Assembly (NCBI GenBank): GCA_030760725.1
Contig: JASWHV010000008.1
Span: 51,807,671-51,871,670 of the forward strand
Length of the DNA stretch: 64,000 nucleotides
From: Neostapfia colusana
Lineage: Eukaryota > Streptophyta > Magnoliopsida > Poales > Poaceae
Direction of reading: 5' to 3'
Shown: piece after piece, positions 20,279-32,486 of the stretch
Numbering within the stretch: position 1 is the first letter of the stretch
How the letters are laid out: each line of letters starts with the position of its first letter
Program-made: the position numbers and the translations under genes
The notes under the pieces: generated by a model
What the model saw: the letters and a program-made list of their open reading frames with translations, nothing else
Database searches by the model: none
Told to the model about the DNA's origin: nothing

Positions 20279-23200
20279 TGTAAAATCCCAATTTCTCTAG
20301 CTGTTTCATCTTTAGCATGGTGGATGCTTAAATAACCGAGCTGTTCAAATTATGCCCTTGCTGTGATTCTGAAGTTTCCAAATTTCCACTGAAACTCCAT
20401 TCAATTGCTCACATAAAGGGTTCTTCCAAGTGCAACTTAATTTGCATGTTTTAACTCAGAAAAAAGGCATGATAAAAACTCACCAATGATTCATTAGAGT
20501 TAATTTGGTGTTCATGCTAACTTCTTGAAATTTTGTAGAAAGTAGGAAAACAATTCCCAAAAAGGTAAACTCTAATTCACATTGAGCCATACGAGAGTAG
20601 TTCAAATTCCAAACTGAATTTTTCTACTAGAATTAATCAAATTCCAAATATGTGTTAACCAATGTCTTTCCCATTTATCAAATGGCATCCCTGCAAATTT
20701 TTATAAATTTGGACCCCATTTGTTAATTAATGGGATCAAGTCAAAAGAGAGCAATGCACTTCAAATTCAAGTCAAATTCAAATTTAAATCCACTCAAATT
20801 CAAATTTTGAGTTCACCATTGGATCCACTACCATTCAAATTGTACCCTGCCAAATTTGAGAGATTTTAAAGGAAATTTGATGAGGATTTGAAAACACCAG
20901 AGGATAAGGAGGGGGGAAGATTGTGGGACCCATCTGCCAGTGAAGAGAAGCACCGTGCTCTGTTTTTTTTTCTGCTGTGCGCTCGACAACACATGGCATG
21001 CAGCACCAGCGCACGATCCTCCAGGCTGGTCACCGCACATCTCAAACCGCCTCGATGAGCTCCACTTGATGGATTATCCCAGCCTGGCCACGGCACAAAA
21101 AAATCGCCTCTCTCAGCTGCATCGTGCCTCTCCCTCCCTGTTGCCGTTTCTGATCCCAGTGCGCGCGCTTCTTCTTTCACCACCGTGCGCCAACTCTGAG
21201 CAACGTCGCCCGGCCGACTCAAGGTCGTTTCAGCTCAACCGAGCCACGGAGCAGCTGTGCCGTGACCTCCTCGTCGCCACCGAAGCAAACAATCAATGCC
21301 ATCTGCACTGGACCGCGGCGCCGAGCTCGTTTTTCTTCCCTGCTGGATTTCGCGCTGCTGCTGCAAAGTTTTTGTTGCCAGGCCGCAAGAATCCAGATTC
21401 CATCAAGTTTTGTGCGCCAAAAGGTTCGCCTGGACTCTTTCTTTCTCCTCCGTAACCGCAGAACCGTGCCGTAGCATGTCCTCGTCGGAATTAGATGTGT
21501 TTCCGCCGGCATATGATATGAACTGCGGTTGAGCTTTCAATAAATTCGTGTTACACACTAAACCACTCATCGTACAACTTAGAGAATATCTTCTAGACAT
21601 TCTTGCGAGTCACTGAGATCAAGAACAATGAAAAACTAACGAGCAACCACGATGTTCTTAGAGTTTTCCTTTTTCCATCGGTTTTTGACCTAGGTCGACG
21701 GTGAGGTTCTATTTCCAGCTAGTTTCAGCTCAACTACGATGCATTTTCGAGTTCCCCTCGACGTCTTGGTGCTGTACGAGCAATCAGTGAATCTTTTGGA
21801 GATGTCCCAAGCGAGTTCGAGCTCCGGACTTGAGCCGCCGCTGGGAAACCCTTACCATCATGTTGCGCGTAATGTTTTAGCCACTAGCGGCCAGTTTTAG
21901 GGAAGGAGAAGGACGGCAATGTGTTCCAGCGTGGTGCGCCGCCGCGCTCCGGCGGCCTCGCACCGCTGTCCCGAGAAAAGTGATGACAGCGTGGGCTCGC
22001 CTATCAGTGGGACATTGTTCCTCTGGGGGATCTTCTGTAACACCAGGATTTGGTGTGTCCACGCGGGGAATGGGTTGTGGTGCCCTGTGTTGCTCGTCTG
22101 TGATTGGCTTATTTAAATCCCAGTGGGCCCAACCTGGTAGCCACTAGTTGAATTTCCAATTCAAAAGAAATTCCAGAATCTAGCCAAACTTAAAAAATCC
22201 ATAACTTGCTGTAGGTTTATCCAAAAATCCTCAAATAAATTTCGTTAAAACCATATTGATCTGTACTTTCCAGTGGTGCATCAAGATGGGGATTAAAATT
22301 CCTTAATTGTTCTCAATAATTCATTTAAATTAAATCTTAGGAAATTAATTCCAGGCGACTTCTTTCATAGCAAAATCCTAAATTTGGCCAGATCATTCTT
22401 CATAATTCCCTTGACCTTGAGTTCAAATTTCATATTCATTGGACTTAATTTAGTAGGTCTAATGGTGTTCAAATCCCCTCTGTCCATGAAAAATAGGAAA
22501 ATCAACAGAAACATTTTCAGTAGATACACTGAACTTGAAAAAATATCTCCCAGTAGCAAGCTTAGAAAAATGTGAAACCAATTTTCATGGACTCCATAAA
22601 TCATATACTTAATGAAAAGTCAACTGTTCAGTATGTTAAAGTCCCAGAATTTTCCTGAAAAGTCAACTGTTCAGTATGAAAAGTCTTGACGTAGTAACAA
22701 GTGAAGTGAATTGCTATAAGTTGATACTTATTGCTTCATAAATTATATTGCAACCTTGTATGGATTAGAGAATGCAAACTAAATTTTCTTTCTAGGAACA
22801 TTTAAACTTGCTGTTCATAATCTGAAATTAAGGATCAACTGTAGATGAGTCTTATATGCAAATTTCAGCTGCCATGTTTAATGTTTTCTGCATATAGAGT
22901 TTGCTGTTTAGACACAACAGAAAAGTCTTGCTGAGCATCTGTGCTTACGATTGCTAGATTAGTTATTTTGCAGGTACTAACATATATGTTAATGATGAGG
23001 TTGTCTGGTGAGATTCGGAACCATCCGAGTTGTTTACACACAGGAAACTACGCCGCTGTGGTATGTCTTCGTGATGCTAGTGATAAGAGTCTGCGGGCTG
23101 GACGGCTTCTCCTTTGCTTAGTGTAGATACGAGGCGTGAGTTGTATTTAATCTTCTATTGTAGTATATTTTGATGTAATTTATTTTTACTCTTGGAAACT

Positions 23201-23319
23201 TTGTAAATTCAGATACTGATTTATGTAATATGGTTCCTTTCCATGTGTGTTTTTGGATGTCGCATCTCACGACACATCCCAATGTGATTCCTGGAAAGTG
23301 TGGACCCCGGGTCCCCACA
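20279..23319 (+). repeat. 5' LTR of element A with an internal deletion
   Basis: 3041 bp, from TGTAAAATCCC to CCCCACA. Compared with the 3' LTR it lacks about 1.2 kb at 22655-22680, replaced by a 23-bp copied filler. The GC-rich part (about 20930-21520) has an open frame without recognisable domains. A TGAGC/GCTTA hairpin is at 22932-22947. Confidence 0.92.
22613..22678 (+). repeat. 23-bp direct repeat flanking the deletion scar
   Basis: The 23 bp at 22613-22635 recur exactly at 22656-22678. The second copy is absent from the 3' LTR, where the sequence after TTCCTG (39271-39276) continues normally, so it was added at the deletion junction. Confidence 0.9.
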
Positions 23320-23322
23320 GAC

Positions 23323-23335
23323 TAGTATCAGAGCC
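23323..23335 (+). other. primer-binding site of element A
   Basis: TAGTATCAGAGCC lies 3 nt after the LTR. It is initiator tRNA-Met type with one mismatch. Confidence 0.85.
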
Positions 23336-23741
23336 GCTTTGGGAATAGAACACCAAAAAAGGATCGTATTATGAGAAAAAAGCTTAGGAATACGGTGAGG
23401 AGTCGATAGTATGCCCCAAAAAGACTATATTAGTATAGTTACTTAAAATGGTATAGCTGACTTAATTGTTATATTTCAGTATTTTAATTACGTAACGACA
23501 CACCAACGCTTAGGTAAAAGGTAAGGTACGCCACCGAAAGAGGTCAATTTTGGTTAGCTCCCTCATGCGAGGAACGTAGCATGAGATGTTCCGTTTAACA
23601 ACGAATGAAAAGTGAATATGTTTTCTAAGACTCTTCTTGTCTTAGAGACATATAAACTGCACTAGTCTCCAGTGCGCAAACCTAGGGGCAAGAGGAGGAG
23701 ACTTAATGTGGTTTGTAACACGAAGTATGCTCTCTAGGACT
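23336..23741 (+). other. element A leader, left part
   Basis: Non-coding leader between the PBS and the element B insertion. It resembles the X leaders (for example AGGATCGTATTA and the following AGGATACGGTGAGG). It continues at 31261. Confidence 0.75.
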
Positions 23742-23746
23742 CTTCA
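23742..23746. repeat. target-site duplication of element B, left (CTTCA)
   Basis: CTTCA precedes the LTR and recurs at 31256-31260. Confidence 0.95.
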
Positions 23747-24665
23747 TGATGTGGACATCGCTCCTGCAGATATACACAACACTCACATGGTAGATATGCA
23801 AGGTCCAATTACTAGAGCTCGAGCACGACAATTGAATTTAGAGGTGAGCTCGTTCCTGAACAATTCTTTATATGTGAATTTTGAGAGTATGTTGCTACCT
23901 AATGGATTAATTATGATTAGGAACCATGGAGAGGACATGGAGATACATGGAGAGGGGTTTGGAGGCGTGGAGGACCAGAAAATACGCCAACAAGAAGTTA
24001 GAGATAGAGCCCAACTCAAACTCGAGTCCAACTCGGGCCCAGGAGCAGTCCACCTTAAAATGGATGCACAGTAGGCATACAGACTCCGTTTTTGATGTTC
24101 TACATATGCACGGAAAGCTGAGAGGATAAACTTTCTAATGAAACTGGCCCCACTTCAAAATTCCCTCAGGGTCGACGGAAAACTTTGAAACAATATAAAG
24201 TTTAGAGTCTGTCAGGGTGTTGCATCACCTAGTTGGGCCATTGGGCCTTGTATCGAGTCCAAGTTCGTTATGTATGCGTATTAGGGTTAGGTCACGACCC
24301 CAGCACCCCCCTGGTCGTCCTCCACCTCCTTTATACCCCCTAGCCGCCGTCACAAACAGGTGGATTTTGCTTAGTTACAATCTGTCATTGAACAGTGTCA
24401 CCGATCATCGGTTGTGAGACCCCAAATTCGTGATCAATTCAGTTTTGATTGCAACTTCTCTGTTCTTGCTTATGTTCTTGATTGCACTTGCAGGGATAAG
24501 CCTTCGTAGCGAGGTCATTCGTGTGACACGGGTGATAACCAACGGAGCAGTGATGTAGTGATTGCGGGGTTCCGTTCGTTCGGAGCCTTGGATCATCAAC
24601 GTCGAGATCTCCACCCAATCAAGTTTACCCTACCTCTCTGAAGATCGGGACTCATCCTCCTATCA
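23747..24665 (+). repeat. 5' LTR of element B
   Basis: From TGATGTGGACATC to CTCCTATCA, 919 bp. The first 0.33 kb is protein-coding in the 3' LTR copy (pol C-terminus). Here the same frame stays open to a TAG at 24072-24074. A weak TATA-like TTTATACC is at 24330-24337. Confidence 0.95.
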
Positions 24666-24666
24666 A

Positions 24667-24677
24667 TTGGTATCAGA
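24667..24677 (+). other. primer-binding site of element B
   Basis: TTGGTATCAGA starts 1 nt after the LTR and matches the initiator tRNA-Met 3' end for 10 bases, then diverges. Confidence 0.8.
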
Positions 24678-25737
24678 TTTCCAGGTTCACAGTGAGGTAT
24701 ACTTGTGTGCCCTTTAGATTTATTTTGTTTCAGCCCTATCGTCCACAAAAAGCCATAAAAAAATTTAGTTTCCCTGACCTACAACCCCCGCTCAACCTTT
24801 TGCACAATTTAGTTTCAGAGTCCGTAGTTCTGAGTTCGTGTCCTAGGTTGAGTCTGGTTGCTGGTTTAGATTTGTTTTGGTTCAGTTTTGTTTCTTCCAT
24901 CCGCTGTCATCTACAAAAAACCAATCTACAAAAAAATTCCATCCACCGATTCGTTTCTGTTCAGTTTCCACCACCACCAAAACCTTATTCGGGGTATCCT
25001 CCTTAAAACGGGCATAACTTTTCGCTCGTAACTCCGATTGAGGCGCATTTTTTTTCCTAGAAAGGTCTCGAAAAAGTCCACATACGGTGTTTTCAAAAAA
25101 AAATTACAAAAAAATTAAGAAGGCCCTCGTTTTGAACTCCGAAGTTCCAGCACCAGTTTTTCCAATCGCTCCTGAATTTGTGCCAATCTCATCTTTCATC
25201 GGTTTGAGCTAATACTTGGTGTTGTTTCTATTCTTGTGCCCCTGGTTGAGAAAAAAAGATTTTGATTTCTACTAGTGCTTCAAGACAAAAACAGGAGGCT
25301 AAGGGGTTTTCTAGTTGTGCTATTTCTGTGTTAGTGCTGGATACTTGCTGATATTATCCTTGTTGTTCATCATCATTCATCCTTGCCCTTGCTTGTTGGC
25401 ACAACTGTTCTAATACATTCTTAGGCCAGCAACTAGGTGAAATTCTTTGGACACTTATTCAGCATTGCTATCTGTTACTAACTTGTGTGCCACATACATA
25501 TACTGCATTTGAGCCTTCCAAGCTCCACCTTCTCTCGAGCAGAACAGGTAACCTTTGCAATCACACCCAGTCTCTGCTTGCTTCACACCGGTCACCGTTG
25601 GCCACCTGCAGTGCTGTAAGAAACTTGTAAGAGCGGGGTAAGACGCATCTTACTGATCGATTTTCCACCCACTTCGGAGAGCGTAGTAATAGGGTTCTTC
25701 ACGATCTTTTTGTCTTCGTTTCTGTTTTATACTAACA
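24678..25737 (+). other. element B leader
   Basis: About 1.06 kb between PBS and gag, pyrimidine-rich in places. No supported ORF. Confidence 0.7.
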
Positions 25738-26923
25738 ATGACAGGAAAGAAGACTATGGATAAGACCTCTGGTTCTACACCTCAGGATGATGATGAGTGC
25801 GTGTCCCATATGGAAGGACATGATGCGGGCAATGACCGAAGCTTTCAACAATTACCAGACCACTACAACAGCCACCTTTCAGAGGCTCCATACAAGTGTT
25901 GCTGGTGTGACCACACGGTTGGACGAGATGGAGACTCGTCTTCCCCAACAAGTTACACCCTCTATCATCCTTGATGGTGATGCACATGCTCACTATGACA
26001 CAGAGGATGACTTTAATAACGATGAGGTTGATGCACAGCAGCGCCGTCGCCCTCGACGAAATCGTCAAGGTATGGGAGGTAGACCTTGTCCTCATGCTCC
26101 TGAACAAGATAATGATCCTTATGCTAAGGTTAAGTTTTCTATTCTAACATTTTATGGATCTTATGATGCTGAGACTTACTTGGATTGGGAGATGACGGTA
26201 GAACAAAAATTTAGCTCTCATCTTGTTCCTGAGCGACATGGAGTTAGACAAGCCACTAGTGAGTTTAAAGATTTTGCTATAATTTGATGGAATGAACTTG
26301 TCAATACACGTAATGCACCACAGACATGGGTTGCGTTAAAAGAAGAGATGTGCGCTAGGTTTGTTCCTCCTTCATATAGACGTGATCATCTTAAGAAATT
26401 GCAACGCTTTGATCAGGGTGACATGACTGTCCAAGAGTACTACCAAGAGTTACAGAAAGGTATGCTTCGTTGTGGGGTAGTTGAGGATCAGGAAGACCAA
26501 ATTGTTAGGTTTTATGGGGGCTTGCGGCGTGAGATCCAGGACATAGTTGATTACAAGGAATATCATTCTATTCAACATTTATTTCATCTTGCTATGTTAG
26601 CAGAAAAAGAAGTGCAGGGTCACCAACAGTAGCGGCGGAACAGCACCTTCACGCTACGACAATTTCCAGTGCCATACAAAGCAGCGCCCTCCTCGAGCGT
26701 ACGTGCTTCTACACCACCCTCCACGGGTGTTGTACGCAGCAGCATCGCACCTTCTACATCACGGGGACAAGATATCAGCAAGTCCCAGATGCCTCCAGGT
26801 GTTGCAGCAAAGGCGGTTGCACCCAACACTTAGATAAGTCGCAGCTCCGACATCAAGTGCCACCGCTGCCAGGGACTTGGCCATATGCAACGAGAATGCC
26901 CCAGCAAATGGGCTATCATTGCC
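25738..26923 (+). pseudogene. gag: element B gag, one frameshift and three in-frame stops
   Basis: ATG 25738 opens a short start (MTGKKTMDK). A one-base shift near 25800 leads into the main frame, which is shared with the protease. The gag domain spans about 26100-26640 (YGSYDAETYLDWE, ALKEEMCARFVP, MTVQEYYQELQ). A Ser/Pro-rich linker precedes the CCHC knuckle CHRCQGLGHMQREC, about 26861-26902. Stops in the main frame are TGA 26285-26287 (probably from TGG), TAG 26630-26632 and TAG 26831-26833. Gag would assemble the particle, but this copy cannot give full-length protein. Confidence 0.87.
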
Positions 26924-29900
26924 ACTGCTTATGGTGGGTATGTTAGTGCTTCTGATATTGAAGATGAAAATATTATTGCAACTAACATTTCAGGTTCAGA
27001 TGATGGTGCTGAGGAGGTTCTTGGTACGTCTGTGACAAACAACTATAGGACTTTGATTGTGCAGCGAGCTTTGAGTGCCACGGCTCGAGAGGACGACAAC
27101 CGCCAACGTCACAACCTTTTCAACATGTTTCTCGTCGTCAAGGACTACCGTGGACATACCATCATTGATGGTGGTAGCTGCAACAATTTGGTGAATGTTG
27201 AGGTGGTCAAGAAGTTTGGCTTGACCACACGGGAGCATCCCCACCCTTATCACATTCAATGGTTTAACAACAATGGTAAGGTTAAGGTAACACAAAAAGC
27301 AAGGATACATTTTTCCATTGGTTCTTATCATGATTTTACTGATTTTGATGTGGTACCTATGGATGCTTGTTCTCTTTTATTGGGACGTCCTTGGGAGTTT
27401 GATACTGATGCTATTCACCATGGTCGATCTAATAAGTATACTCTCATGCATAAGGGCAAGAAAATTGTGTTGCTTCCTATGAGTCCCACTGAAATTGTAC
27501 AACTTGAGCAAGAGAAAAAGAATAATGCTAAGCAAAAGGGTATTTTCAATTCTGAAGTTCAGCAACCTATTAAGTTGAAAAATCCTATTTTCCTTGCAAC
27601 TAAATCTGATCTTGATGATTTATATGCCTCTAATGGAACTTGCTATGCTTTAGTGTGCAAACATGCTTTATATTCTATTGAGGATACGTCCATTGTCTTG
27701 CCACCTGCTGTTGCTAACCTTTTGCAGGAATATATGGATGTTTTTCCATCAGAGATACCCCCGGATTACCACCTGTGCGAGGCATTGAGCACAAGATTGA
27801 TTTGGTTCCAGGGGCGAGCTTGCCAAACCGTGCTGCCTACAGGACCAACCCCAACGAGACTAAGAAAATTCAGCGACAAGTCCAAGATCTTCTGAACCGC
27901 GGGTACATTCGTGAGAGTCTTAGTCCTTGTTATGTTCCTGTTCTTTTGGTTCAAAAAAAAAGATGGCACTTGGCGCATGTGTGTTGATTGTAGAGCCATC
28001 AATAACATTACCATTCGTTATCGCTATCCTATTCCTAGATTGGATGACATGCTTGATGAGTTGAGTGGTTTTATTATTTTCTCCAAGATTTATTTGCGTA
28101 GTGGGTATCATCAGATTCGTATGGCTTTAGGTGATGAATGGAAAACTGCTTTTAAAACTAAATTCGGACTTTATGAATGGTTAGTCATGCCATTTGGTTT
28201 AACTAATGCACCCAGCACTTTCATGAGGTTGATGAATGAGGTTTTACGTGCTTTCATTGGTAAATTTGTGGTGGTTTACTTTGATGATATCCTTATTTAC
28301 ATCAAGTCATATGATGAGCATCTTGAACATTTGCGTGATGTTTTTAATGTCTTGCGCGATGCACGTTTATATGGTAACCTTGAGAAGTGCACCTTTTGCA
28401 CCGATCGTGTGTCTTTTCTTGGATATGTTGTTACTTCGCAGGGCATTGAGGTGGACGAGGCAAAGATTGTTGCCATCACGAGCTGGCCACTTCCGACTAC
28501 GGTCACACAGGTTCGGAGTTTTCTTGGTCTCGCAGGTTTCTACCGGCGTTTTGTGCGGGATTTCAGCTCCATTGCGGCACCTCTCCACGAGTTGACAAAG
28601 CATGGAGTGTCGTTTCGATGGGGACCAGCACAACAACAAGCTTTTGATGTTCTCAAGTCAAAGCTCACACAAGCACCATTGCTGCAGCTTCCTGATTTTG
28701 AGAAGACCTTCGAGCTTGAATGTGATGTGAGCGGCATTGGCATTGGAGGAGTGCTAATTCAAGGAGGTAAACCTATTGCCTTCTTTAGTGAAAAATTGCA
28801 TGGGCCTTCGCTGAATTATTCTACATATGACAAAGAACTTTATGCTTTAGTGCGTGTCTTGCAAACTTGGCAACATTACCTATGGTCTAAAGAATTTGTC
28901 ATACATTCAGATCATGAGTCTTTGAAGTATCTTAAAGGACAAGCTAATCTGAACAAACGTCATGCTAAATGGATTGAGTTCATAGAATCATTTCCTTACA
29001 TCATTAAACATAAGAAAGGGAAAGACAATGTGATTGCCGATGCTTTATCTAGACGTTATACCATACTATCCCAACTTTCTCATAAAATATTTGGTTTGGA
29101 AACCATAAAGAGGTTATATGCTACTGATTTGGACTTCAAAGATGCCTTTGAAAATTGTAGAGAGGGAAGAACATGGCAAAAATTCCTGCTGCGTGAAGGC
29201 CTTCTCTACCGTGCTAACAAGCTGCGTGTTCCAGCTAGCTCCGTTCATCTTTTGTTGTTGCAGGAAGCGCATGGAGGTGGTTTGATGGGACATTTTGGTG
29301 TTAAAAAGACAGAGGATGTGCTGGCCGCTCACTTCTTTTGGCCACGAATGAGGTATGATGTGGAGCGCTACGTTTCACGTTGCACGACATGCAACAAAGC
29401 TAAGTCTCGACTTAACCCCCATGGTCTTTATATGCCTCTTCCGGTTCCTAGTGCACCTTGGGAGGATATTTCTATTGACTTTGTTTTAGGATTGCCTAGA
29501 ACAAAGAGGGGGAGGGATAGTGTCTTTGTGGTTGTTGATCGTTTCTCTAAAATGGCTCATTTTATACCCTGCCACAAGACCGATAATGCTTCACATGTTG
29601 CTGATTTGTTCTTTAATGAGGTTGTGCGTTTGCATGGTGTTCCCAATACTATTGTTTCTGATAGGGATGCTAAGTTTTTGAGTCACTTTTGGAGAACTTT
29701 ATGGTATAAAAAAGTTGCTGTTTTCTACTACTTGTCATCCACAAACTGATGGGCAAACGGAGGTAGTTAATCGTACCTTATCTACTATGTTGCGGGATGT
29801 TTTGAAAGACAATTTAAGGTTGTGGGAGGAGTGTTTGCCACATATTGAGTTTGCTTATAACAGGTCTATTCACTCCACAACCAAGTTAAGTCCGTTTATA

Positions 29901-30685
29901 GTAGTCTATGGTTTCAATCCTCGTGCTCCAATTGATTTGCTACCTTTACCACATACTGAAATTGTGAACTTAGTACACAACGTTCTGAATTTATTCTTAA
30001 GTTGCATGAAACTACTAAGTTATAAATTGAAAAAATGAATGAAAAGTATCGAATTGCTGCTAGTAAATGTAGGAAGGAGGTAAAATTGGAACCCGGTGAT
30101 TTGCTGTGGGTTCATTTGAGAGAGGATAGGTTCCCGGATTTGAGAAAGTCCAAACTCATGCCACGTGCTGCTGGACCTTGTAAGATTCTTGAGAAGATAA
30201 ATGACAATGCATATAAACTTGAGTTGCCTCCCGAGTTTGGGGTTAGTCCCACATTTAACATTTCAGATTTGAAGCCATACTTGGGAGAAGAAGATGAGCT
30301 TGAGTCGAGGACGACTCCAATGCAAGAGGGGGAGGATGATGTGGACATCACTCCTGCAGATATACACAACACTCACATGGTAGATATGCAAGGTCCAATT
30401 ATTAGAGCTCGAGCACGACAATTGAATTTAGAGGTGAGTTCGTTCCTGAACAATTCTTTATATGTGAATTTTGAGAGTATGTTCCTACCTAATGGATTAA
30501 TTATGATTAGGAACCATGGAGAGGACATGGAGATACATGGAGAGGGGTTTGGAGGCGTGGAGGACCAGAAAATACGCCAACAAGAAGTTAGAGACGGAGC
30601 CCAACTCAAACTCGAGTCCAACTCGGGCCCAGGAGCAGTCCACCTTAAAATGGATGCACAGGAGGCATACGGACTCCATTTTTGA
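26924..30685 (+). pseudogene. pol: element B pol: protease, RT, RNase H, integrase, LTR-overlapping tail
   Basis: The protease has an atypical site IIDGGSCNNLV (Asp codon 27167-27169) and LLLGRPWEFD. A frameshift near 27755 precedes RT, and an extra A in the run at 27952-27960 restores the RT frame. RT has YFDD at 28277-28288 and keeps both aspartates. RNase H has ECDVSG where DASG is usual. Integrase has the HHCC finger (CTTCNKA), IDFVLGLP, SDRDAKF and HPQTDGQTE. A frame break near 29705 lies between the last two. A second shift near 29990 and TAA 30023-30025 (from a Gln codon by context) follow. The last segment, ATG 30035 to 30685, has the integrase C-terminal module (LEPGDLLWVHLR, DLKPYLGEED). 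It crosses the LTR boundary at 30337 and ends 349 bp inside it. Confidence 0.9.
30323..30336 (+). other. polypurine tract of element B, inside the coding frame
   Basis: CAAGAGGGGGAGGA precedes the 3' LTR and also encodes QEGE of the pol tail. One sequence thus serves as plus-strand primer and codons. Confidence 0.85.
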
Positions 30686-31255
30686 TGTTCTACATATGAA
30701 CGGAAAGTTGAGAGGATAAACTTTCCAATGGAACTGGCCCCACTTCAAAATTCCCTCGGAGTCGACGGGAAACTTCGAAACAATATAAAGTTTAGAGTCT
30801 GTCAGGGTGTTGCATCACCTAGTTGGGCCATTGGGCCTTGTATCGAGTCCAAGTCCATTATGTACGTGTATTAGGATTAGGTAATGACCCCATCACCCCC
30901 CTGGTCGTCCTCCACCTCCTTTATACCCCCTAGCCGCCGTCACAAACAGGTGGGTTTTGCTTAGTTACAATCTGTCATTGAACAGTGTCGCCGATCATCG
31001 GTTGTGAGACCCCAAATTCGTGATCAATTCAGTTTTGATTGCAACTTATCTGTTCTTGCTTGTGTTCTTGATTGCGCTTGCAGGGATAAGCCTTCGTGAC
31101 GAGGTCATTTGTGTGATACGGGTGATAACCAACGGAGCAGTGGTGTAGTGATTGCGGCGTTCCGTTCGTTCGGAGCCTTGGATCATCAACGTCGAGATCT
31201 CCACCCAATCAAGTTTACCCTACCTCTCGGAAGATCGGGACTCATCCTCCTATCA
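30337..31255 (+). repeat. 3' LTR of element B
   Basis: 919 bp, same length as the 5' LTR, followed by TSD CTTCA at 31256-31260. Its first 349 bp encode the pol tail. Confidence 0.95.
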
Positions 31256-31260
31256 CTTCA
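31256..31260. repeat. target-site duplication of element B, right (CTTCA)
   Basis: Exact match to 23742-23746; element A leader resumes after it. Confidence 0.95.
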
Positions 31261-32486
31261 TGTCCTATTGGGCATACGAAAAACGCTGGTCCAACAGTGT
31301 GCTTAATTGTAAAGGTGTGGAGCCCTCCGTCGGGTGGTGAATAACCCAGCCATGTACCTTGAGACGTGGCTTCACTCAAGGACGACCGTATGGCAATGAT
31401 ACGGGCGTATGTATTTATTTTCAATTATGGACCTGCCTGAAATGACAAACCCATTGAGTGCTTCATTATTGAGTGTTCTTCTGCATGGCTAACCACGTTT
31501 GCATATTTACCACACGTTTGCGAGAGACCGTTTTTTAGTGCCATGGGTTGAGTCGTATATGCCAGTATAATCCGGTTAGGATTTTCTCTTTTGTGAGGAA
31601 CGTAGTACCGACATGTAAGAATCTTGTTGCATTAAACAAATTGTGAAAGGAACTAAAAATGACTTAAGGATGGTCATATTAGCTTCTAGTATTCTGATTT
31701 TGGAGTAAGATTCAAAATTGAGGTAGTTTATCCCATGTGATTTGCAAAACAGAGTGCTCTGTTTTCTGGCAGGAAATCTTGCTGGATTTGACAGAGATTA
31801 ACTCTGAGTAGATTTACCCAATGGAGGTGTATGATACAGTTATGGAAATGTTTTGAAGTTCTCGACATCTTCTCTATAGACCTCCAGAGAAAAATCACAT
31901 GCCAAACTGGTGGAATGTCCAGTTGAATGCAAACTGTCCAGAACCAGGACAGACTCAAACCCTCTCTGGACATTTCTGTTTATCATCCATCACTTTCTGT
32001 AGAAAAATCTCTAAGGGTCCATGATACCTCGTTGAAAAAGTTATGATATGGGTTACCTTTTTGTAATTCAAAGTTTGTTCAGAATTGTATTGTATTTTTA
32101 AGTACAACTGTGGTAAAAACAGCCACATCCAGAGGAGATGCTGGCAAATTTTATCCAGGAATTCTATCAACTTTGAATGATCATAATGTTTGATTCAGAA
32201 CTTATATGAAGGCATATAAATACTCGTTGGAAATATATTGAAGTTAACTTTAACTTTGGTATGCAACTTAAGTTAAGAAAATGCTGTTAACTGGATCAAA
32301 ATCTGGGTTAAGTGCAGACTAGTCTGTTCTGTCCAGAAAAACTGACTGGTTGAGCGTACTTTAAGGATTTGTGTAAACATGAATGTTGTTACTGCTTCCA
32401 TAAAGTTTTTGACATATTCATGTTTTCCTTATCTTCACATACTGCTTAGTTCATTTTTGACTCATCTCAAAATATATTTTTGCAGT
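31261..32486 (+). other. element A leader, right part
   Basis: Non-coding, about 1.2 kb, alignable by eye to the X+ leader at about 61900-63080 (TATAATCCGGTTAGGATTTTC, then CAGAGTGCTC, AACTCTGAGTAGATTTACCCA). It ends in ATATTTTTGCAGT directly before the gag start position. Confidence 0.75.

Larger units (their letters stand above)
23747..31255 (+). mobile_element. element B: complete Ty3/gypsy chromovirus-like element, CRM-like C-terminus
   Basis: 7509 bp with two 919-bp LTRs, PBS, gag, pol, polypurine tract and perfect TSD CTTCA. By eye about 35-40 differences separate the LTRs (about 4%). That is roughly 1.5 million years at the commonly used 1.3e-8 substitutions per site per year. The pol frame continues into the 3' LTR (VSSFLNN block), as described for CRM-group chromoviruses. 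I see no classical chromodomain. Clade is inferred from memory of family features. Confidence 0.92.

Noticed and set aside
27952..27960. A-run in element B pol as a slippery site
   Set aside because: A one-base length change in a homopolymer, next to other frame breaks in the same gene, is more simply an indel or sequencing artefact.
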